Below are positions 53,977 to 64,000 of a stretch of DNA of 64,000 nucleotides, piece after piece. Position numbers and translations under genes: made by a program. Each line of letters starts with the position of its first letter. Positions within the stretch are counted from its first letter, which is position 1. The notes below the pieces were generated by a model, which searched no databases, was not told the origin of the DNA, and saw nothing but the letters and a program-made list of their open reading frames with translations. Source of the DNA: Acidocella aromatica (lineage in GTDB: Bacteria > Pseudomonadota > Alphaproteobacteria > Acetobacterales > Acetobacteraceae); assembly GCF_014201825.1 (NCBI RefSeq), contig NZ_JACHFJ010000005.1, forward strand, positions 62,001 to 126,000, written 5' to 3'.

Positions 53977-54546
53977 ATGCGAACTTGGCGGCTTTCATGC
54001 CTTGCTCTTACGGTGATCTTGGCACTATCCGCTTGCGCTTCACAACCCGCCGCGCCACTGGCGCCACAGCCACTGCGCAGCATTGATGAGGCACGGTTTT
54101 TCACTGGAAGATGGTACGAAATCGCCCGCACGCCAATGCAAATTACCAATGGCTGCGTGGCCGGAACGACGGATTATATCCGCGGCGCCAACGGGAAGCT
54201 GCGCGAGTTGGACGCCTGCCATATGAACACGCCAGCGGACGAGGAAAAATCCATCCAGGGGCCGGTGACCATCCTGAATCCCGGCGAGAATAATAAGACA
54301 CTGGTCAACTACCGTCTACTTTATGGTCTGATCACCATCTCACGGACTTATTGGATTACCGACCATGGCGTTGATTATGATTGGTTTATGTTTACCGATC
54401 CCGGCTTCAAGAACATCTCGATCTTCACGCGTACGCCGCGCCCCAGTTCGGCCGATGTGGCAAAGCTGACAGCGCGGGCACGGGCGCTGGGTTATGACAC
54501 CACCAAGCTTGAATACCCCACCGAATTTCCGTCAGGCGCCGACTAA
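53977..54546 (+). CDS. Lipocalin family outer-membrane lipoprotein (Blc-like)
   Basis: 189 residues. Lipoprotein signal with lipobox LSAC (Cys ~20). Lipocalin motif FFTGRWYEIARTP (GxW), NGCVAGTTDYIR, LVNYRLLYGLITISRTYWITD and DYDWFMFTDP, then FTRTPRPSSADVAKLTARARALGYD, similar to Blc. Binds lipids such as lysophospholipids at the outer membrane in known members. Codons include more A/T-ending triplets than the neighbours, and the gene lies between two copies of the mtnP leader, so insertion here is likely. Confidence 0.87.
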   Translation: MRTWRLSCLALTVILALSACASQPAAPLAPQPLRSIDEARFFTGRWYEIARTPMQITNGCVAGTTDYIRGANGKLRELDACHMNTPADEEKSIQGPVTILNPGENNKTLVNYRLLYGLITISRTYWITDHGVDYDWFMFTDPGFKNISIFTRTPRPSSADVAKLTARARALGYDTTKLEYPTEFPSGAD

Positions 54547-54602
54547 CGGGCGCGCCCCAGTCCTGTTCAACCGGAGCAAAAAACCGTAAAGCGGCAGCGG
54601 AT

Positions 54603-54624
54603 TTTAGCGTTCTGGGAGCATCAG

Positions 54625-54633
<9 letters not shown>
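54603..54633 (+). repeat. mtnP leader, intact copy of the direct repeat
   Basis: Functional copy of the repeat at 53844-53888. It carries GGGAGCATCAG before ATG 54625 and so includes the mtnP ribosome binding region. Confidence 0.75.
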
Positions 54634-55503
<870 letters not shown>

Positions 55504-55515
55504 TAAGAGTGATTC

Positions 55516-55543
55516 GTGGGGGCTTTTTGAAAAAAGCCCCCAC
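55516..55543. terminator. Hairpin between convergent mtnP and panE genes
   Basis: GTGGGGGCTTTTT (55516-55528) and AAAAAGCCCCCAC (55531-55543), a perfect 13-bp stem with a 2-nt loop. It is A/T-rich at the apex and is followed by ACCCCTAAAAACTTCTGTTAGTTTTTC. It can serve both transcripts. Confidence 0.75.
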
Positions 55544-55560
55544 ACCCCTAAAAACTTCTG

Positions 55561-56442
55561 TTAGTTTTTCTTTTCCAGCATTTTTACCAGCATGTGCAGC
55601 GTCCGGTTTACGGGGACCGGGATGCTTAGTGCCTCACCCTGGCGCACCACATAGCCGTTTAGATAATCAATCTCCGTCGGCCGCCCGCGCGCCAGATCCT
55701 GCGCCGTGGAGGAACGCTGCTCGGGCATAAGTACCGCGAGTTGGCTTACCACCTCATGCATGTCGCCCGGCACTGTCACACCCAGCCGCGAAGCCACGGT
55801 TAGGCATTCATCCACCACATCCCGCAGTACCCGTTCCGCGCCGGGGAAGTCCGCGAAGCGACCGTAAGGCATCTGGGCGATGGCGGAGATGGCGTTGTAC
55901 GCGCAGTTCAAAATTACCTTGCTCCAGAGCGCGCCCTGCACATTGCTGGAAATCTCGGTGGGAATGCCGGCGCGGGTGAATAGCTTGGCCAGAGCTAGGT
56001 GACCGCCCAGCACCAGACGGCCGCCGCCATGGTGGCGGACATGCCCCGCCCCCGCCATGTCCGTGCCGACATAGACCACCACCGGGATTACGCCACGGCC
56101 CAGCGCCGCCTGTAGCCGCTCGGCATTGTCCACGCCGTTTTGCAGGCTGAGCACCAACGCGTCAGCCCCCAGCACTGGGCGCAACGCCCTGCCCGCTTCC
56201 TCGGTATCGGCGGATTTCACGCAGACCAGCACCAGTTCGGCATCAAGCGCGCCCTCGGCCTCCGTGCTCGCTTGCACGGGCACGAACACGCTCTCCCCGG
56301 CGCGCTCCAGGCGCAGGCCGTCGCGGTTCATCGCCTCCACATGCTGCGGGCGGCCGATCAGCGTCACCTCATGCCCGCCCAGCGCCAGCAGCGCGCCGTA
56401 ATAACAGCCGACGGCCCCGGCTCCCATGATCGCGATCTTCAT
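55561..56442 (-). CDS. panE: 2-dehydropantoate 2-reductase (ketopantoate reductase) family protein
   Basis: Start ATG 56442 (MKIAIMGAGAVGCYYGALLALGGHEV), 293 residues; a GTG three codons earlier is possible. NADPH motif GAGAVGCYYG, LVCVKSADTEEA, SLQNGVDNAERL, the catalytic Lys in NVQGALWSKVILNCAYNAIS and a C-terminal EIDYLNGYVVRQGE. Family member that may reduce ketopantoate in pantothenate synthesis; paralogues are common, so substrate is probable rather than certain. Confidence 0.88.
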   Translation of the reverse strand: MKIAIMGAGAVGCYYGALLALGGHEVTLIGRPQHVEAMNRDGLRLERAGESVFVPVQASTEAEGALDAELVLVCVKSADTEEAGRALRPVLGADALVLSLQNGVDNAERLQAALGRGVIPVVVYVGTDMAGAGHVRHHGGGRLVLGGHLALAKLFTRAGIPTEISSNVQGALWSKVILNCAYNAISAIAQMPYGRFADFPGAERVLRDVVDECLTVASRLGVTVPGDMHEVVSQLAVLMPEQRSSTAQDLARGRPTEIDYLNGYVVRQGEALSIPVPVNRTLHMLVKMLEKKN

Positions 56443-56473
56443 ACCAAGCACTATGCCTTGGGCCCAGCGCGCA

Positions 56474-56507
56474 AAAAACCCCGGCAGGTTGCCCTGCCGG
56501 GGTTTTT
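56474..56507. terminator. Bidirectional terminator between rpsA and panE
   Basis: Perfect 15-bp stem AAAAACCCCGGCAGG/CCTGCCGGGGTTTTT (56474-56488, 56493-56507), TTGC loop. On the minus strand it ends rpsA. Confidence 0.93.
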
Positions 56508-56529
56508 CAGTTGGCCTGACGGCCGGTGA

Positions 56530-58263
56530 TTACTCTTCGGTCTGCTGGTTACGGCGGCGGATGGCCGCACCCAGGATGTCGCCCAGCGAGGCGCCCGAGT
56601 CGGACGAGCCGTAATCGGTGATCGCTTGCTTGTCCTCGTCGATCTCCTTGCCCTTGATGGTGAGCTGCAGCTTGCGGGCAGCGCGGTCCACCGCGGTGAT
56701 CTTGGCATCGACCTTGTCGCCAACGGCGAAGCGCTCGGGGCGCTGCTCACCCTTGTCGCGCGCCAGTTCGGCGCGGCGGATGAAGCCGGTCAGCACATCG
56801 TCAACCTTCACTTCGATGCCGTTGCTCTGCACGGCGGTCACGATGCAGGTGACGATCTGGTTCTTGTGGATGCGATCCAGCACGCCAGCGGCCGGGTCGA
56901 CCTCAAGCTGCTTGATGCCGAGCGAGATACGCTCCTTCTCCACGTCCACGTCCAGCACCTTGGCCTTGACGACCTCGCCCTTGGCGAACTTCGCAATGGC
57001 CTGCTCGCCGGTCTCTTCCCAGGAGAGGTCGGACATGTGGACCATGCCGTCGATCTCGGCGCCAACCGCGATGAACAGACCGAACTCGGTGATGTTGCGG
57101 ATTTCGCCTTCGACGATGGAGCCGATCGGGTGCTCGTCCTGGAACTCTTCCCAGGGGTTGCGCTGAACCTGCTTCAGGCCCAGCGAGATGCGGCGCTTGG
57201 AGGCGTCCACATCCAGCACGACCACTTCCACTTCCTGCGAGGTGGAGACGATCTTGCCCGGATGGACGTTCTTCTTCGTCCAGGACATCTCGGAAACGTG
57301 CACCAGACCTTCGACGCCCGGCTCCAGCTCCACGAAGGCGCCGTAATCGGTGATGTTGGTGACGCGGCCGGAGACCTTGATGCCGGGCGGGTACTTGGCT
57401 TCCACGCCTTCCCACGGATCGGCCTCAAGCTGCTTCATGCCAAGGCTGATGCGCTGGGTCTCGGGGTTGAAGCGGATGACCTGCACCTTGACCGGCTGAC
57501 CGATGGTCAGGGCCTCGGCCGGGTGGTTGATGCGCTTCCAGGCGATGTCGGTGACGTGCAGCAGGCCGTCCACGCCGCCGAGGTCCACGAACGCGCCGTA
57601 ATCGGTGATGTTCTTCACCACGCCGTCCAGGATCTGGCCTTCCTTCAGGCCGTGGATCAGCTCGGAGCGCTGCTCGGCGCGGGTCTCTTCCAGCACCGCA
57701 CGACGGGAAACGACGATGTTGCCGCGCTGGCGGTCCATCTTCAGGATCTGGAACGGCTGGGAGACGCCCATCAGCGGGGCGACGTCGCGCACCGGACGGA
57801 TATCGACCTGCGAGCCGGGCAGGAACGCGGTGGCGCCGCCGAGATCGACAGTGAAGCCGCCCTTGACGCGGCCGTGGATCACGCCGTTCACGCGGGTCTG
57901 GGCCTCAAAGGCCTTCTCCAGCTGGGTCCAGGACTCCTCGCTGCGCGCCTTCTCACGGGACAGCACCATCGCGCCGTCCTTGTCCTCGTAGCGCTCAATG
58001 AAGAGATCGAAGACGTCGCCGGCGTTCACTTCCGGCTTGGCGCCGATCGGGGCGAACTCGCGCAGGGGAACGCGGCCCTCGGACTTGAGGCCGACATCGA
58101 CAATCACGAAATCGTCGTCGATCCGGAGCACCTTGCCGGAAACGACGGAACCCTCGAAGCCGCCGCCGGCGCCGAGGGAGGAATCGAGAAGAGCAGCGAA
58201 GTCATCGGCGCCGGCATAGGCCGGGGCGTCGGAATGACGGAGGGCTTGGGAAGAAGAAGCCAT
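56530..58263 (-). CDS. rpsA: 30S ribosomal protein S1
   Basis: Start ATG 58263 (MASSSQALRHSDAPAYAG), 577 residues; the upstream ATG at 58287 is less likely and the longer frame is leader DNA. Six S1/OB repeats, visible through recurring GxVxxITDYGAFVxL and KRRISLGLKQ-type ends (e.g. ITDYGAFVDLGGVDGLLHVTDI; ISLGMKQLEADPWEGV; ISLGLKQVQRNPWEEF). Brings mRNA to the 30S subunit. Confidence 0.96.
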   Translation of the reverse strand: MASSSQALRHSDAPAYAGADDFAALLDSSLGAGGGFEGSVVSGKVLRIDDDFVIVDVGLKSEGRVPLREFAPIGAKPEVNAGDVFDLFIERYEDKDGAMVLSREKARSEESWTQLEKAFEAQTRVNGVIHGRVKGGFTVDLGGATAFLPGSQVDIRPVRDVAPLMGVSQPFQILKMDRQRGNIVVSRRAVLEETRAEQRSELIHGLKEGQILDGVVKNITDYGAFVDLGGVDGLLHVTDIAWKRINHPAEALTIGQPVKVQVIRFNPETQRISLGMKQLEADPWEGVEAKYPPGIKVSGRVTNITDYGAFVELEPGVEGLVHVSEMSWTKKNVHPGKIVSTSQEVEVVVLDVDASKRRISLGLKQVQRNPWEEFQDEHPIGSIVEGEIRNITEFGLFIAVGAEIDGMVHMSDLSWEETGEQAIAKFAKGEVVKAKVLDVDVEKERISLGIKQLEVDPAAGVLDRIHKNQIVTCIVTAVQSNGIEVKVDDVLTGFIRRAELARDKGEQRPERFAVGDKVDAKITAVDRAARKLQLTIKGKEIDEDKQAITDYGSSDSGASLGDILGAAIRRRNQQTEE

Positions 58264-58490
58264 GTGGCTGGAAATGTCCTTAAACATACGGGCGATACGG
58301 CCCGGTTGGGTTTGCGCCACCCGGATACGGGCAACGGCTAACGCACCCCTGGCGCCACTTTGGGGCGGGGTGGCTGGTTGACGATGGCGGTCTCTTAGAC
58401 CCACCGTGAGGGAAGTCAAGCAAATACGCTATAAACCAGAGGGCTACAGAGGCTTCGCGTTCCCGGATTAACTGCTATAAGCCACGCGCG

Positions 58491-59372
58491 ATGACAAAAT
58501 TCTGCTCTGGCCTTGCCCGTGTCTCCCTGCTCGCCCTGGCTCTCGGCCTGGCGGGGTGCTCCAGCTTTAGCCTGTTCCATAAGAGCCAGGCTCAGGACGA
58601 GCTGTTTCCCGGCGGCGTGGTTCCCCCGCCGGACCAGCTCTATGCCCAGGGCGTGGACCACATGCAGAAGGGCGAATACGACAAGGCCGCCAAGGCTTTC
58701 GACGCCGAGGAGGAAAACTACCCCTACTCGACCTGGGCCACGCACGCCCAGCTCTTGGCCGGCTACGCCCAGTACAAGCAGCAGAATTACGACGATGCGA
58801 TCAGCGCGCTGACGCGCTTCATCGGGCTGCACCCGGCCAGCCCCGAGGTGGCCTACGCCTATTACCTGAAGGCGCTGTGCTATTACGAGCAGATCGAGGA
58901 CGAGCAGCGCGACCAGACCACGACCTTCGAGGCGATCCAGACGCTGCAAGACGTGATCAACCGCTTCCCCGACAGCTCCTATGCCCGCGATGCGCGAATC
59001 AAGCTGCGCCTTGCCAATAACCGCCTCGCCGCGCATGACATGACGATCGGGCGCTTTTACGAGAAGCAGCACCTCTATGGCGCCGCCATCGGCCGCTACC
59101 AGAATGTGGTAAACACCTACCAGACCACCAGTTTCGTACCCGAGGCCCTGGAGCGGCTGGTGGAATGCTATCTGGACCTCGGGCTGACCGACGCCGCCGT
59201 GCGCTCGGCCTCGGTGCTGGGCTACAACTACCCCGGCAGCAGCTGGTACCAAACCGCCTATGGCAAGCTGAAGGAGCACGGGCTGACCACCGCCGCCAAC
59301 CAGAGCGAGGCGGAAACCGGCGGCAACGCCCCCCCCCCGCCCGCCAAGCACCACTGGTTCTGGATTTTCTAA
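58491..59372 (+). CDS. bamD: Outer membrane protein assembly factor BamD
   Basis: 293 residues. Lipoprotein signal with lipobox LAGC (Cys ~23). TPR-like helical repeats: LYAQGVDHMQKGEYDKAAKAFDAEEENYPYSTWATHAQLLAGYAQY, DDAISALTRFIGLHPASPEVAYAYYLKALCYYEQI, and SSYARDARIKLRLANNRLAAHDMTIGRFYEKQHLYGAAIGRYQNVV. Essential BAM complex part. Same direction as recN, 6 bp apart. Confidence 0.95.
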   Translation: MTKFCSGLARVSLLALALGLAGCSSFSLFHKSQAQDELFPGGVVPPPDQLYAQGVDHMQKGEYDKAAKAFDAEEENYPYSTWATHAQLLAGYAQYKQQNYDDAISALTRFIGLHPASPEVAYAYYLKALCYYEQIEDEQRDQTTTFEAIQTLQDVINRFPDSSYARDARIKLRLANNRLAAHDMTIGRFYEKQHLYGAAIGRYQNVVNTYQTTSFVPEALERLVECYLDLGLTDAAVRSASVLGYNYPGSSWYQTAYGKLKEHGLTTAANQSEAETGGNAPPPPAKHHWFWIF

Positions 59373-59378
59373 GACCAC

Positions 59379-63735
<4,357 letters not shown>

Positions 63736-63771
63736 CTTCCCGGTTCACACGCCCGCGCAAATCCGCCGCCC

Positions 63772-64000
63772 TTACCAATCGTGGTCCACCGGGAAGAAAT
63801 TCATATTCGCATCCATCGTTGCCTTATTCGCGGCTGATACTTTCGGGAAATGCGCCAAAATGGCCAGTGTTTGTTCAGGAGTCCTGGTAAAATCGGGGCC
63901 GGACAATGCAGCCAGGGCCGCTGTCTGGTCGCCTCTATCCAACGCGTGAGATGCCGCCACCAGATGGTCGATCACTGATTGCGACGGCGCGCTCTCGGGC
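63772..64000 (-). CDS. C-terminal end of an uncharacterised protein (partial at window edge)
   Basis: The frame is open to the window end, so the start lies outside; a GTG at 63975 is internal. The visible ~75 residues (DHLVAASHALDRGDQTAALAALSGPDFTRTPEQTLAILAHFPKVSAANKATMDANMNFFPVDHDW) are mostly helical and polar. I do not recognise the family. Confidence 0.6.
   Translation of the reverse strand, partial: PESAPSQSVIDHLVAASHALDRGDQTAALAALSGPDFTRTPEQTLAILAHFPKVSAANKATMDANMNFFPVDHDW

Overview
The window is a dense, high-GC chromosomal segment from an alphaproteobacterium, most likely of the Acetobacteraceae (Acidocella/Acidiphilium type; the family is an inference). The supporting traits are the pdhA-pdhB(lipoyl)-pdhC-lpd-lipA-COQ10 order, FlbT, RecF and DnaA with alphaproteobacterial features, a LexA box of the GTTC-N7-GTTC type, and short GGGGGGAC..GTCCCCCC palindromic intergenic units. 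Almost everything is housekeeping. There is no prophage, insertion sequence, CRISPR array, rRNA or tRNA that I can see.

Layout. 0-6.4 kb: TamB C-terminus, an EAL phosphodiesterase, prfC, an ABM monooxygenase, an aquaporin gene fragment, a FAH-family hydrolase and a YciI gene with an in-frame stop. 6.4-16.3 kb: a ParA-type ATPase, nnrD/E, an AceE-like transketolase, a Mn-riboswitch-like leader in front of a CDF metal exporter, an MFS exporter, coq7-dsbB and hslV-hslU. 16.4-24.5 kb: an XRE-shikimate-kinase fusion regulator (BzdR/BoxR type) with an unknown partner, a deoxyribosyltransferase, an orphan response regulator, ribA, a YkuD protein, DUF1127, LysR, SIMPL, ispD, a dead DmeF-type CDF gene and a DUF2188 protein. 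24.6-28.1 kb: psd-pssA, a LysM protein, a LOG protein and an orphan flbT. 28.2-33.6 kb: dnaN-recF-ymdB converging on dnaA, then rpsT. 33.7-38.5 kb: cupin, lipoprotein, hslO, hldE, GNAT and a UDG-family protein. 38.5-41.8 kb: a three-gene cytochrome bc1 operon (Rieske, b, c1) that lacks key redox ligands, then hemF. 41.9-49.6 kb: a Trp/His/Gly-rich secreted protein, FtsB-like protein and the pyruvate dehydrogenase-lipoate operon. 49.6-64 kb: an NlpC/P60-like hydrolase, uvrA and ssb divergent around a LexA box, a lipocalin lodged between two copies of the mtnP leader, mtnP, panE, rpsA, bamD, recN, ligA and marC.

The most unusual item is the bc1-like operon at 38,485-40,871. The Rieske subunit has lost three of four [2Fe-2S] ligands (C to N, H to G, H to D) but keeps the disulfide cysteines. 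Cytochrome b has lost both heme bH histidines and the PEWY glutamate but keeps the bL pair. Cytochrome c1 looks intact. All three reading frames are open and tightly coupled, which argues for a retained, re-purposed complex rather than simple decay. Other notable items are recF without a canonical start codon directly behind dnaN in the same frame, dnaA inverted against dnaN-recF, and three gene remnants (aquaporin, DmeF-like CDF, YciI).
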